Source of the DNA: VXMT01 sp965204835
GTDB lineage: Bacteria; Chloroflexota; Dehalococcoidia; UBA2979
NCBI GenBank assembly: GCA_965204835.1
Contig: OZ242017.1
Coordinates: forward strand, 2,232,001-2,296,000
Length of the DNA: 64,000 nucleotides
Direction of reading: 5' to 3'
The notes under the pieces are model-generated. The model searched no databases, was not told the origin of the DNA, and worked only from the letters and a program-made list of their open reading frames with translations. Of the stretch, positions 1 to 7,426 are shown piece after piece. The first letter of the stretch is position 1; every line of letters starts with the position of its first letter. Made by a program: the position numbers and the translations under genes.

Positions 1-124
1 CCTGCAGCAGATCGCCGGCGACGCGACCTCGCTCTTCTACCGCACCGACGAGGGCAAGGAGGGCCGCAACGCCTTCCTGGAGAAGCGCACGCCAAACTTC
101 AAGCAGTTCGAGCGCCTGCCCTGA
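1..124 (+). CDS. menB: 1,4-dihydroxy-2-naphthoyl-CoA synthase, C-terminal end only
   Basis: Only the last 40 codons are in the window, read in frame 2 up to a TGA at 122-124. The tail, with EGKEGRNAFLEKRTPNF and ending in FERLP, matches the characteristic C-terminus of MenB, the crotonase-fold enzyme that cyclises O-succinylbenzoyl-CoA in menaquinone synthesis. Other crotonases share a looser ending, so the call also rests on menA and menC following directly. The start and catalytic part lie upstream of the window. Confidence 0.8.
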   Translation, partial: LQQIAGDATSLFYRTDEGKEGRNAFLEKRTPNFKQFERLP

Positions 125-147
125 GCGAGCCCGTCGAGGACCACGCG

Positions 148-1062
148 ATGCAGGAGGCCTCGCAGCCGTCGGCCGTGGGCGGCCCGTCCCGCCTGGGGGC
201 GTGGGTGCTGGCCGCGCGCCCGCCGACGCTGACGGCCGCGGCCACGCCCGTGGTCGTCGGCACGGCCGTCGCGCTGCACGCGGGCGAGGCGCAGGCCGGC
301 CCGGCCGCCGCCGCCATGCTCGGCGCGCTCGCCATCCAGGTGGGGGCGAACCTCGCCAACGACGTCTCCGACTTCCGCCGCGGCGCCGACACCGCCGACC
401 GCATCGGCCCGCCGCGCGTCACGCAGCTCGGGATCCTGAGCGAGCGGCAGGTGATCGGCGGCCTCGTGGTGGCGTTCGGCGTCGCGACGCTGGCGGGGCT
501 GTACCTGATCGCGGTCGCGGGCTGGCCCGTGCTCGCCGCGGGGGTCGCCTCGATGCTGGCCGCGCTCGCATACACGGGCGGGCCATGGCCGTTCGGCTAC
601 CACGGCCTGGGTGACGTCTTCGTGTTCATCTTCTTCGGCCTCGTCGCCGTCGTGGGTACCTACTACGTGCAGGCCGAGGCGATCACTGCGGCAGCCATAG
701 CAGCCGCCGTGCCCGTGGGCTGTACCGTGACCGCGATCCTCATGGTCAACAACATCCGCGACATCGAGACCGACGAGGCGGCCGGGAAGCGCACCCTCGC
801 CGTCATGATCGGCCGCCAGCCGTCGCGCTGGCTGTTCGTCGCCACCGTGGCGGTGGCGTACCTCAGCGCCGCCGCGCTGGCGCCCATCGACGGCTTCGGC
901 GCGTGGACGCTGCTCGCGTGGCTGAGCCTCCCGTTCGCCGTCTCGCCCGTGCGCGCGGTCATGACCAGCACCGACGGTCCGACGCTGAACGCGGCCCTGC
1001 GCGCCACCGCGCGCCTCCACCTCGTGCTCGGCGTGCTGCTCGCCGTCGGCCTCGCCGTCTGA
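148..1062 (+). CDS. menA: 1,4-dihydroxy-2-naphthoate polyprenyltransferase MenA
   Basis: A 304-residue UbiA-superfamily membrane prenyltransferase that attaches the isoprenoid tail to 1,4-dihydroxy-2-naphthoate to give demethylmenaquinone. The first Asp-rich motif is NLANDVSDFRRGAD near residue 70, and the second is NNIRDIETDEAAGKRT near residue 197; both bind the Mg-prenyl diphosphate. About eight to nine hydrophobic segments fill the rest. The length is normal for MenA. The ATG at 148 follows the menB stop by 23 bases, consistent with one operon menB-menA-menC. Confidence 0.93.
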   Translation: MQEASQPSAVGGPSRLGAWVLAARPPTLTAAATPVVVGTAVALHAGEAQAGPAAAAMLGALAIQVGANLANDVSDFRRGADTADRIGPPRVTQLGILSERQVIGGLVVAFGVATLAGLYLIAVAGWPVLAAGVASMLAALAYTGGPWPFGYHGLGDVFVFIFFGLVAVVGTYYVQAEAITAAAIAAAVPVGCTVTAILMVNNIRDIETDEAAGKRTLAVMIGRQPSRWLFVATVAVAYLSAAALAPIDGFGAWTLLAWLSLPFAVSPVRAVMTSTDGPTLNAALRATARLHLVLGVLLAVGLAV

Positions 1063-1076
1063 GGTCGCCGGGCGTC

Positions 1077-2186
1077 ATGTCGATCACCCGCCTCCGTTAC
1101 CGCCCGTTCAGGCTGGCCCTGCGCGCGCCCATCGAGACGGCTCGCGCGACGATCGAGCACCGGGCGGGTGTGGTCGTGGAACTCGTCGACAGCGCGGGCC
1201 GACGCGGCCTCGGGGAAGCGTCGCCCATGCCCGAGTTCGACGAGGGCGGGGCCGACGACGTGCTGCGCCTGATCGAGGCGCACGCGCCGGCCATGCTCCG
1301 CGGCGATGCGCTCCCGGACGACGAGCGCGGCCCCGGCTCGGCGGCGCTGCAATGCGCGCTCGACGTGGCCCTGCTCGACCTCGAAGGCCAGCAGCAAGAC
1401 GTCCCCCTCGCGGCTCTGCTGGCGGAGGAACCGCGCGCGACTGTCGAGGCGAATGCAGTGATCGGCGACGGAGCGCCGGCGCGGGTACTGGAGCAGGTAC
1501 GAGCGGCGTGGAACGCCGGCTTCGTCACCCTCAAGCTCAAGGTCGGCGCCAGATCCCCGGACGAGGACGTGCGCCGCGTGCGCTTCATCCGCATGGCCAT
1601 GCCGGAGGCGCGGCTACGGCTCGACGCCAACGGCGGCTGGGATGAGGCAACCGCCGCCGACACGCTGCGCCGCCTTGAAGGGTGCGAGCTCGAACTCGTC
1701 GAGCAGCCGGTCCCCGTGCGAGCAACGGAAGCGCTGGCCAGGCTCAGTCGCAGCGCACCGTGCCTCGTCGCCGCCGACGAAGCGGTCGCGTCGCTCGACG
1801 ACGGCCGCACCCTGCTCGCGGCGGGCGCCGTCGGCGCCCTGGTGCTGAAGCCGATGCGGCTCGGCGGCATCCGCCCGGCGCTGGCGCTCGCGCGCGAAGC
1901 GGCCGAGCGCGGCGTGGCGTGCGTGGTGACGACGACCTTCGACTCCGGCATCGGCATCGCCGCCGCACTCCACCTCGCGGCGGCCGTCCCGGCCGTCGAT
2001 GCGCTGCCCGATCCGGCGCACGGCCTCGCGACGGCGGACCACCTCGCGGCCGACATCGTCGTCGAGCCTCCGCGCCCCAGCGACGGCTCGATGACCCTGA
2101 CACGCCGGCCCGGGCTCGGGGTCGAACTCGACATGCTGCGGCTCGACGCGGCCGCAACCGCGCCCTGGACTGCCCTCGACGCCTGA
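1077..2186 (+). CDS. menC: o-Succinylbenzoate synthase (enolase superfamily)
   Basis: A 369-residue enolase-superfamily protein, predicted to dehydrate SHCHC to o-succinylbenzoate. The lid-forming N-terminal domain is followed by a barrel with the KxK acid-base motif (TLKLKVG), metal ligands in RLDANGGW, LELVEQP and VAADEA, and the second catalytic lysine in VLKPMRLGG. An upstream open frame exists, but the ATG at 1077 gives the standard N-terminus and sits 14 bases after menA. The same fold includes dipeptide epimerases; the men neighbours favour MenC. Confidence 0.85.
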   Translation: MSITRLRYRPFRLALRAPIETARATIEHRAGVVVELVDSAGRRGLGEASPMPEFDEGGADDVLRLIEAHAPAMLRGDALPDDERGPGSAALQCALDVALLDLEGQQQDVPLAALLAEEPRATVEANAVIGDGAPARVLEQVRAAWNAGFVTLKLKVGARSPDEDVRRVRFIRMAMPEARLRLDANGGWDEATAADTLRRLEGCELELVEQPVPVRATEALARLSRSAPCLVAADEAVASLDDGRTLLAAGAVGALVLKPMRLGGIRPALALAREAAERGVACVVTTTFDSGIGIAAALHLAAAVPAVDALPDPAHGLATADHLAADIVVEPPRPSDGSMTLTRRPGLGVELDMLRLDAAATAPWTALDA

Positions 2187-2211
2187 CGCGGGCCAGCACC
2201 GTGCGGTCGCA

Positions 2212-2955
2212 TTGACGCCCGCGCCGCCCGCTGCGGAGAATGACGGGCCCGCCCACGCCCGCCGGAAGGACGATCCCATCGCCGGACGCCGTTTCTACGT
2301 CGACCTCCACTCCCACTCGACCGACGCGTCCGACGACGCCGGCGGGACTGTCGAGGGCTACCTGAAGTGGATCGCCTCACGGCGCAAGCGCGGCTACCAC
2401 ATCGACGGCTTCGTGCTCACCGAGCACCGCCAGTTCGACCCGAGCGTGGAGTACGAGGCGCTCGCCGAGCAGTACGAGACGGTCGTGCTGCGAGGCGCGG
2501 AGCTGGAGACGACGGTCGGGCACGTGCTCGTCTACGGCATCACCCCTGAGTTCGCGCGGCACTTCGACATGTCGTCCACCACGCTGCCGCCGGGCGACCT
2601 GTTCCGTATCGCGCGCGAGACGGGCGGCTTCGCCGTCGCGGCGCACGCGGGGCGGCCGAGCATCGGCATCGCGGAACACGTGGCGAACGGGCACGACCTC
2701 GATCACGTCGAGGCGATCGAGGCGCTCAACGGGGGCAGCTCGGACCACGAGAACCAGATCGGGGCCGAACTCGCCGAGCAGCACGGCCTGCACCAGGTCG
2801 GGGGCAGCGACGCGCACTACGTGAGCGCGATCGGTCGTTGCCTCACGGCCTTCGCCCAACCGATCACCACCCTCGAGGACCTGGTGGAGCAACTGGCGTC
2901 GGGCGACTACTATCCGGTGACAATCGAGCAGACGCTCGAGGAAGAGGCGGTATGA
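2212..2955 (+). CDS. PHP-domain metal-dependent phosphoesterase
   Basis: A 247-residue PHP-family protein. Metal-ligand motifs appear in the usual order: DLHSHSTDAS, LTEHRQFD, the Glu and His in RGAELETTVGHVL, AAHAGRP, and a closing GGSDAH. Such proteins hydrolyse phosphoesters (nucleoside 3',5'-bisphosphates, oligonucleotides, histidinol phosphate); the substrate here is unknown. TTG at 2212 is the only in-frame start that keeps the whole domain. The stop overlaps the next ATG (TATGA), so it is probably translated together with the two hot-dog genes behind it. Confidence 0.8.
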   Translation: MTPAPPAAENDGPAHARRKDDPIAGRRFYVDLHSHSTDASDDAGGTVEGYLKWIASRRKRGYHIDGFVLTEHRQFDPSVEYEALAEQYETVVLRGAELETTVGHVLVYGITPEFARHFDMSSTTLPPGDLFRIARETGGFAVAAHAGRPSIGIAEHVANGHDLDHVEAIEALNGGSSDHENQIGAELAEQHGLHQVGGSDAHYVSAIGRCLTAFAQPITTLEDLVEQLASGDYYPVTIEQTLEEEAV

Positions 2956-3383
2956 GCGACGAAGCAGTGTTCGAATACGACGAGAGCGTGATCGGCATCG
3001 AGGAAGAGGTCGGCACGATCACCGTCGAGGCGGAGACGGTGGCGCGCTACTGCGAGCTGATGGGTGAGACCAACCCGCTCTACACGGAGCAGGGCTTTGT
3101 GCCGCCCAGCTACCTGCAGCGCATGCGCTTCCGCGGTGGCCCGGACCCGAAGGTGAAGTTCGGCAACACCGGGTTCCACGCGGGCTCGCGGATGGAGCTG
3201 ATCAAGCCCGTGAAGGTCGGCCAGACCCTCACCGGCTGGGCGCAGGCCAAGGAGGTCTACGCCAAGACCGGCCGCAGCGGCACCATGGTCTTCCAGGTCA
3301 GCCGCCTCACCTACCGCGACGAGGACGGCGAGCCCGTCGCCCACTCCGACCAGCTCATGGTGCGGAGGCAGATAGGCGAATGA
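2952..3383 (+). CDS. MaoC-like N-terminal (FAS1-type) dehydratase subunit
   Basis: A 143-residue single hot-dog protein of the MaoC_dehydrat_N type. It shows NPLYTEQGFVPPSYLQR near the N-terminus and a C-terminal strand pair ending in HSDQLMVRRQ. It is expected to pair with the following gene as one half of an acyl-CoA hydratase/dehydratase. The ATG at 2952 overlaps the stop of the PHP gene, and its own stop overlaps the next ATG by four bases, so the three genes look translationally coupled. The acyl substrate cannot be read from the sequence. Confidence 0.78.
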   Translation: MSDEAVFEYDESVIGIEEEVGTITVEAETVARYCELMGETNPLYTEQGFVPPSYLQRMRFRGGPDPKVKFGNTGFHAGSRMELIKPVKVGQTLTGWAQAKEVYAKTGRSGTMVFQVSRLTYRDEDGEPVAHSDQLMVRRQIGE

Positions 3384-3847
3384 AGACCGTCGACCCCACC
3401 ACGCAGAACTACTTCGACGACATCGACCTCGGCGACGAGTTCGAGGACGAGTGGACCCCGACGATGGACCAGGTGCTCGGCTACCTGGGCCTCGAGGGCG
3501 ACGCGCTCGGCGAGGGCGGCGGCCCCACCGGGGATGGACGCTTCACCGACCCCGAGGGCGCGAAGAAGCTCGGCTTCCCGAAGCCCATCGTGCCCGGCGC
3601 GTTCAGCCTCTCGAAGCTGACCAAGCTCGTCACCGACTGGGCCGGCACCGGCGGCACCGTCGACTTCGTCGACGTGAACTTCCGCCGGCCCGTGCTGCAC
3701 GACGACGCCCTCAAGGTGCTCGGCCTCGTGACCGACACCGAGGAAGGCGACGGCGGCGGCACGGTGAAGCTCGACATCTACCTCGAGAACGAGCGAGGCG
3801 AGCGGCCTCTGCAGGGCACCGCGGTGGTGCAGCTGCCGAAGCGCTAG
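3380..3847 (+). CDS. MaoC-like hot-dog dehydratase, second subunit
   Basis: A 155-residue hot-dog protein. The segment GFPKPIVPGAFSLSKLTKL corresponds to the hot helix of MaoC hydratases, followed by strands VDFVDVNFRRPV and AVVQLPKR. The usual D-x(4)-H hydratase signature is not obvious, so catalysis may rely on the partner encoded just upstream, as in split two-subunit enzymes. It overlaps that partner by ATGA. It is the last gene of the PHP-MaoC-MaoC group; 85 bases separate it from doxX. Confidence 0.72.
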   Translation: MKTVDPTTQNYFDDIDLGDEFEDEWTPTMDQVLGYLGLEGDALGEGGGPTGDGRFTDPEGAKKLGFPKPIVPGAFSLSKLTKLVTDWAGTGGTVDFVDVNFRRPVLHDDALKVLGLVTDTEEGDGGGTVKLDIYLENERGERPLQGTAVVQLPKR

Positions 3848-3932
3848 CCTCGGAGCGCACGACCTCGAAGCGCCGGTGACGGGCCCTGCCCGCACCGGCG
3901 CTCGTTCGTCTCGCGGCGCGGCGAGGTGACCC

Positions 3933-4364
3933 GTGGAAGCGCTGACGGAGACCCTGGACAGCTTTGAGTCCACCTGGGCGATGGTGCCGATCCGCCTCGC
4001 CCTCGGCGTGATATTCGTGCACGCGGGCTACGGCAAGTTCCGTCGCGGCGTCGGCGGCTTCGCGTCCTGGCTCGGCGAGCTCGGCATCCCGCTGTCCCGT
4101 GTGGCCGGACCCTTTGTCGCGGCGCTCGAACTGGTCGGCGGACTGATGTTGATCGTGGGCGTGTTCACGTCGTTGGTCGCGATCCCGCTGGCGGTGAGCA
4201 TGTTGGTGGCGGGGTACGTGAACAAGGTGAAGCTGCACCTGCCGTTCGCGGGCAACGAGAACGCGCAGGGCTACGAGCTCGACATCCTCATGTTCGCGGC
4301 CCTGCTCGCACTCGTCATCGGCGGTGCCGGGCCGCTGTCCGTCGACGCGTTCCTGGGGCCGTAG
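3933..4364 (+). CDS. DoxX family membrane protein
   Basis: A 143-residue integral membrane protein with four hydrophobic helices. It carries the DoxX-type N-terminus (RLALGVIFVHAGYGKFRRG) and a conserved central helix, ALELVGGLMLIVGVF. Family members are linked to quinone-dependent thiosulfate oxidation and to redox-stress complexes in other bacteria; no specific role can be assigned here. The start is GTG at 3933 with a GAGGTGA ribosome binding site just upstream. The stop lies inside a short inverted repeat (4361-4376). Confidence 0.85.
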   Translation: MEALTETLDSFESTWAMVPIRLALGVIFVHAGYGKFRRGVGGFASWLGELGIPLSRVAGPFVAALELVGGLMLIVGVFTSLVAIPLAVSMLVAGYVNKVKLHLPFAGNENAQGYELDILMFAALLALVIGGAGPLSVDAFLGP

Positions 4365-4376
4365 CCGCCGGGCTAC
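4361..4376 (+). terminator. Weak stem-loop at the doxX stop codon
   Basis: GTAGCC at 4361-4366 can pair with GGCTAC at 4371-4376 around a GCCG loop. The stem covers the doxX stop. There is no T-tract, so termination by this element alone is doubtful. Confidence 0.3.
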
Positions 4377-4390
4377 CGTGTCCCGTTCCA

Positions 4391-4420
4391 CTTGAAGTGC
4401 GTCAAGCTAGGACTTAACAT
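4391..4420 (+). promoter_or_regulatory. Candidate promoter and operator of the HigBA-like pair
   Basis: CTTGA (4391-4395) and TCAAG (4402-4406) form an inverted repeat with a 6-base spacer. TTGAAG at 4392-4397 followed after 17 bases by TAACAT at 4415-4420 would fit a sigma-70 promoter, with the repeat overlapping the -35 box. This layout suits autorepression by the antitoxin. If this promoter is used, the toxin start must lie at or after about 4426, which leaves a leaderless TTG as the best option. Confidence 0.4.
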
Positions 4421-4788
4421 TGCCGTTGAGGCTCTTCCATGAGGGCGCGCGGTTCTCGTTGTTGCTCTACGAACGGAGCGGTGGGGACAGCCCGTTCACC
4501 GAGTTTCTACGAGGGCTGACCCGCAAGGATCGAGCGCGGCTCACGGGACTCCTCGAGCGGGTGGCGGATCACGGTCCGCTATACAGTCCGGAGCGATCCG
4601 TCCCGCTCACCGGACAGGACTTCCTGGAGTTCAAGTCCGGGCAGCAGCGGATATTCTGGTGCTATGCCCCGGGCAGGCGGATCGTGCTGATGCATGGCTT
4701 CACGAAGAAGTCGAATCAGACACCGCGGAGGGAACTACGCACCGGAGCGCGGCTCCGCGAGGAAGTCCGGGACGAGATAGGCGAGTGA
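4420..4788 (+). CDS. HigB/Gp49-like toxin (RelE superfamily)
   Basis: About 120 residues resembling phage Gp49/HigB-type RelE-fold toxins, which cleave mRNA on the ribosome. The family pattern is visible: strand FSLLLYERSGGDSPFTEFL, helix RKDRARLTGLLERV, then QQRIFWCYAPGRRIVLMHGFTKK, where the conserved F-x-KK motif sits on the last strands. The start is uncertain: TTG at 4420 or 4426 are in frame, and the nearby ATG at 4439 is not. The partner XRE gene begins 10 bases downstream, the toxin-first order typical of higBA. Confidence 0.75.
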   Translation: MPLRLFHEGARFSLLLYERSGGDSPFTEFLRGLTRKDRARLTGLLERVADHGPLYSPERSVPLTGQDFLEFKSGQQRIFWCYAPGRRIVLMHGFTKKSNQTPRRELRTGARLREEVRDEIGE

Positions 4789-4798
4789 CGAGGCACCC

Positions 4799-5134
4799 AT
4801 GGTGAAGCTGCAGGACTGGATCGACGAGTTCCAGGGCGATCCCGACTACGAGTTCACGAAGGTCGCCATCGACATCGGCGAGCAGATCGTGGCGCGCATG
4901 GAGGAGCGAGGGATGACGCAGGCCGACCTCGCGCGGGCCATGGGCGTCAGCCGGGCGCGCGTGAGCCAGATCCTGCGAGGCAACGACAACCTCACGCTTA
5001 AGAGCATCGTCGCCGTCGCCATCGCCCTCGACTGCCGCGTCGAGATGCTGCTGCAGCCCGTCCCGGCGACTGAACCGGACCAGCAGGCTCAGCCGTCGAC
5101 CAAGGAGGCCCGGCCGCTCGCCCGCGCAACGTAG
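4799..5134 (+). CDS. XRE-family antitoxin (HigA-like)
   Basis: A 111-residue protein with a helix-turn-helix at about residues 27-75 (MTQADLARAMGVSRARVSQIL) and a C-terminal tail rich in Pro, Gln and charged residues. It should bind and neutralise the upstream toxin and repress the shared promoter, for which an inverted repeat lies at 4391-4406. The ATG at 4799 follows the toxin stop closely. It converges on the TIR gene at 5150 with only 15 bases between them. Confidence 0.85.
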   Translation: MVKLQDWIDEFQGDPDYEFTKVAIDIGEQIVARMEERGMTQADLARAMGVSRARVSQILRGNDNLTLKSIVAVAIALDCRVEMLLQPVPATEPDQQAQPSTKEARPLARAT

Positions 5135-5149
5135 GCCGACGCCGCTCCC

Positions 5150-5533
5150 CTATGCCGCCGCGCCCAGCGCGCGGGCGACTTCCCCGATGTCCCGAGGGAG
5201 CACCGACACGCCGGGCTTGATCAGCGCCTCCGGGAAGCGCGACACCTCCGGCGCCAGCCGCACCGCAATGACTCGTTTGCCGAGCTGCCGGCTCTTGCGT
5301 ATCTCCCAGTTCACCGAGTCGCTGCGCCACGTCGTCTTGCCCACAAGGCAGACCGTGGCCGAGCACGAGCGGATCAGCTCCTCGACGTTCATGCGCCGTG
5401 CTCGCTCGAACGGTTCCCGCACCGAGTAGTCGCGGAACTCGAGGCCCGCGTGCTCGGTCTCGGCCTGCCGGCGGATGGCGTCGGCCAGCCACTGGTCCTC
5501 GGCCGCGAAGCTGAGGAAGACGGTCTGGGTCAT
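5150..5533 (-). CDS. TIR-like (DUF1863/ThsB-type) protein, orphan
   Basis: A 127-residue single-domain protein of the MTH538/DUF1863 TIR-like group, the group containing ThsB of the Thoeris antiphage system. Visible features are strand VFLSFAAEDQWLADAI at the N-terminus, FRDYSV near residue 33, CSATVCLVGKTTWRSDSVNWEI at 57-78 and RVIAVRL at 87-93. Glu77 in NWEI is the candidate NADase residue. The ATG at 5533 gives the compact domain; a longer frame upstream lacks family similarity. No ThsA-like (SIR2/SLOG) gene or other effector is adjacent. Confidence 0.75.
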   Translation of the reverse strand: MTQTVFLSFAAEDQWLADAIRRQAETEHAGLEFRDYSVREPFERARRMNVEELIRSCSATVCLVGKTTWRSDSVNWEIRKSRQLGKRVIAVRLAPEVSRFPEALIKPGVSVLPRDIGEVARALGAAA

Positions 5534-5642
5534 CGATGGTCCCCCCACCAACCCCGCCGCGCCCGAGTATAGCGCGGCTGCGAACGCGCGTTCTACCCCT
5601 GCGCCACCCCCACCCCCGCGGCCTTCGACGTACCATCCCCCC

Positions 5643-6725
5643 ATGCGCCGCCTCGACCCCCGCCGGCTCGCCCCTGGACGCATCGACGCGTGGACGGTCC
5701 CGCACCGGCTGCGCTTCCTTGCGCGCGTCGTGGCGCTGCTGCTGGTGCTCGCCGCGCTGCCGGCAGCCCACGACTGGCTGCGCGCCACCGCCTTCACTGC
5801 CGACGTCGTGTTCCGGCTCCCCGGCCGCCCCATCACGTGGTTCACCGGCGACCCCTCGACGCACACGCTCGACTACGCCGAGAGCGGCCGCGGGGTGCTC
5901 ACGCTCCCCGCCGGCGACGGCGCGGTCCCCGGCCTCATCGTCGCGCTCGGCGCAGACCCCGCCGAGGCCGACGACGAGCGCGTCGTGCGCTTCACCGAGG
6001 GCCTCGCGCGCATCGGCTTCGCCGTGCTGCTCACGCAGTCCGATGAGCTCGACGCGGCCGTCGTCCAGCCCGTCGAGATCGGTCGCCTCACCGCGGCGTT
6101 CGAGGCGCTCGCGACCCACCCACGCGTGCGAGCAGACCGGGTCGGGTACGTCGGGCTCTCCGCCGGCGGGTCGCTGACGATCGTCGCGGCCTCACAGCCG
6201 GAGGTCGCCGGCGACGTCGCGTTCGTCGTCGCGATCGGGCCGTACTACGACGCGGCGAGCCTCGCGGCCTCGGTGCTCTCGCAAAGCTTCCGCGGCCCCG
6301 ACGGCGTCGAGGCGTGGGATCCCGCCCGCATCTCCGAGCGCGCCGTCCTCAACACCCTCCTCGCCGCGCTCGACGAGCCGGGGCGCGCGGCCTTCGACGC
6401 GCTCGGTGAAGGGCCGACGATATACCAGGCGGAGGCGTTCCTCGCGGGGCTTGGAGCGGCGCCGCGCGCCAACCTCGATGGCATCAGCCCGAGCAGCCAC
6501 ATCGAGGGGCTGCGCGCGCCGCTGTACCTGCTCCACGACCGCGCCGACGCGTTCGTGCCGTGGGTCGAGTCCGAGGCGCTGGCCGCCGTCCACGAGCCCG
6601 CGCTCTATCACCGCCTCGACCTCTTCGACCACGTCGAGCCGGACCCCGGCAACCTGCGGCACGCGGCGCGCGACGGATGGCGGATACTGCGCCTGCTGGC
6701 GCACATCCTCGGCGAGTACGCGTGA
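5643..6725 (+). CDS. Membrane-anchored alpha/beta hydrolase
   Basis: A 360-residue protein with one N-terminal hydrophobic helix (about residues 23-43), then an alpha/beta-hydrolase domain. The nucleophile elbow is GLSAGG with Ser173, the acid is probably the Asp in LLHDRADAFVPW, and a His lies near FDHVEP. The layout resembles dienelactone-hydrolase or acyl-peptidase-like enzymes; the substrate is unknown. The ATG at 5643 follows a stretch with a C-rich run. The domain probably faces the outside of the membrane. Confidence 0.72.
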   Translation: MRRLDPRRLAPGRIDAWTVPHRLRFLARVVALLLVLAALPAAHDWLRATAFTADVVFRLPGRPITWFTGDPSTHTLDYAESGRGVLTLPAGDGAVPGLIVALGADPAEADDERVVRFTEGLARIGFAVLLTQSDELDAAVVQPVEIGRLTAAFEALATHPRVRADRVGYVGLSAGGSLTIVAASQPEVAGDVAFVVAIGPYYDAASLAASVLSQSFRGPDGVEAWDPARISERAVLNTLLAALDEPGRAAFDALGEGPTIYQAEAFLAGLGAAPRANLDGISPSSHIEGLRAPLYLLHDRADAFVPWVESEALAAVHEPALYHRLDLFDHVEPDPGNLRHAARDGWRILRLLAHILGEYA

Positions 6726-6742
6726 GTGGTACGGTCGGCCGC

Positions 6743-7045
6743 ATGGACGCTCCGACGCCGCCCGTGCTGCTGCTGACCTCGTGGCACCTGCCGCGCATGC
6801 GGTCGATGCCGCGCGCCTTCTGGCTCGCGCGCCGCCTCGACCGCGACGGCCGCGCCGCGCCGGGCTGCATCCGCATGCATCGATGGGTCTCACGCCGCTC
6901 GGTGCTGCTGACGAGCTGGTGGGAGTCGCGCGAGGCGGCCGCGGCATGGCGCGCCACCCCCACGTTCCGCGAACTCGACGGGCGGCTACGAGCCATCCCC
7001 GGCGCGGAGCCGCGGGTCGAGCTGCGCGGCGGCGAGGATGCCTGA
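6743..7045 (+). CDS. Small ferredoxin-like-fold (ABM/DUF3291-like) protein
   Basis: A 100-residue protein starting at ATG 6743, 17 bases after the hydrolase. It contains PPVLLLTSWHL, then RRSVLLTSWWESREAAAAW and TPTFRELDGRLRAI. This pattern of a second strand followed by SWWES and a helix is typical of dimeric alpha-beta barrel proteins related to antibiotic biosynthesis monooxygenases. No catalytic residue can be named. It may form an operon with the upstream hydrolase. Confidence 0.55.
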   Translation: MDAPTPPVLLLTSWHLPRMRSMPRAFWLARRLDRDGRAAPGCIRMHRWVSRRSVLLTSWWESREAAAAWRATPTFRELDGRLRAIPGAEPRVELRGGEDA

Positions 7046-7216
7046 GGCTGGGCATGGGAGCGCCCCGTCGGCAGCATGGCTCTAGAACATCAGGTCTTAT
7101 ACGATTAGCAACACAGCCGCCGAGGGCGTGGTTCGCGGACTGCGTGCAACTCGACGAAGGGAAGAGGCACACAGGAAGCGCTGGTAGCGAAGCTACAAGC
7201 GGGGAGGGATACGAAC

Positions 7217-7426
7217 ATGAGCGACACACCATATGTGATCTACGAGGTCTCCTGCATCGAAGGATTCTGCCGCTGGGAGCAACGGACAGGCCTGCGGAAG
7301 GGTACATTCCTGACCGCAGCGCGGCTCGGCTGGGAACACAGGGCGAAGACCGGCCATAAGGTCGTGGCCGTGCTGCCCCGCGAACGTGGCGCGGGCGATC
7401 ATGCGCGGCCCGGTGCCAGACCCTAG
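7217..7426 (+). CDS. Small protein of unknown function
   Basis: A 69-residue ORF. Support for it being real: a strong GGGGAGGGA ribosome binding site about 7 bases before the ATG, a locally AT-richer upstream region, and a mixed, protein-like composition (YVIYEVSCIEGFCRWEQ, then TAARLGWEHRAKTGHKVV). Two Cys flank EGF. I do not recognise a family. Its TAG stop shares the palindrome CTAG with the stop of the convergent pncB gene. A GTAGC-GAA-GCTAC mini-hairpin lies at 7184-7196. Confidence 0.5.
   Translation: MSDTPYVIYEVSCIEGFCRWEQRTGLRKGTFLTAARLGWEHRAKTGHKVVAVLPRERGAGDHARPGARP

Noticed and set aside
4420..5134. Possible prophage remnant because of the Gp49-like toxin
   Set aside because: No integrase, portal, capsid, tail or attachment repeats are nearby; the pair is a normal chromosomal toxin-antitoxin module.
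7184..7196. GTAGC-GAA-GCTAC mini-hairpin before the small ORF at 7217
   Set aside because: A 5-bp stem is common by chance and no riboswitch or terminator feature goes with it.
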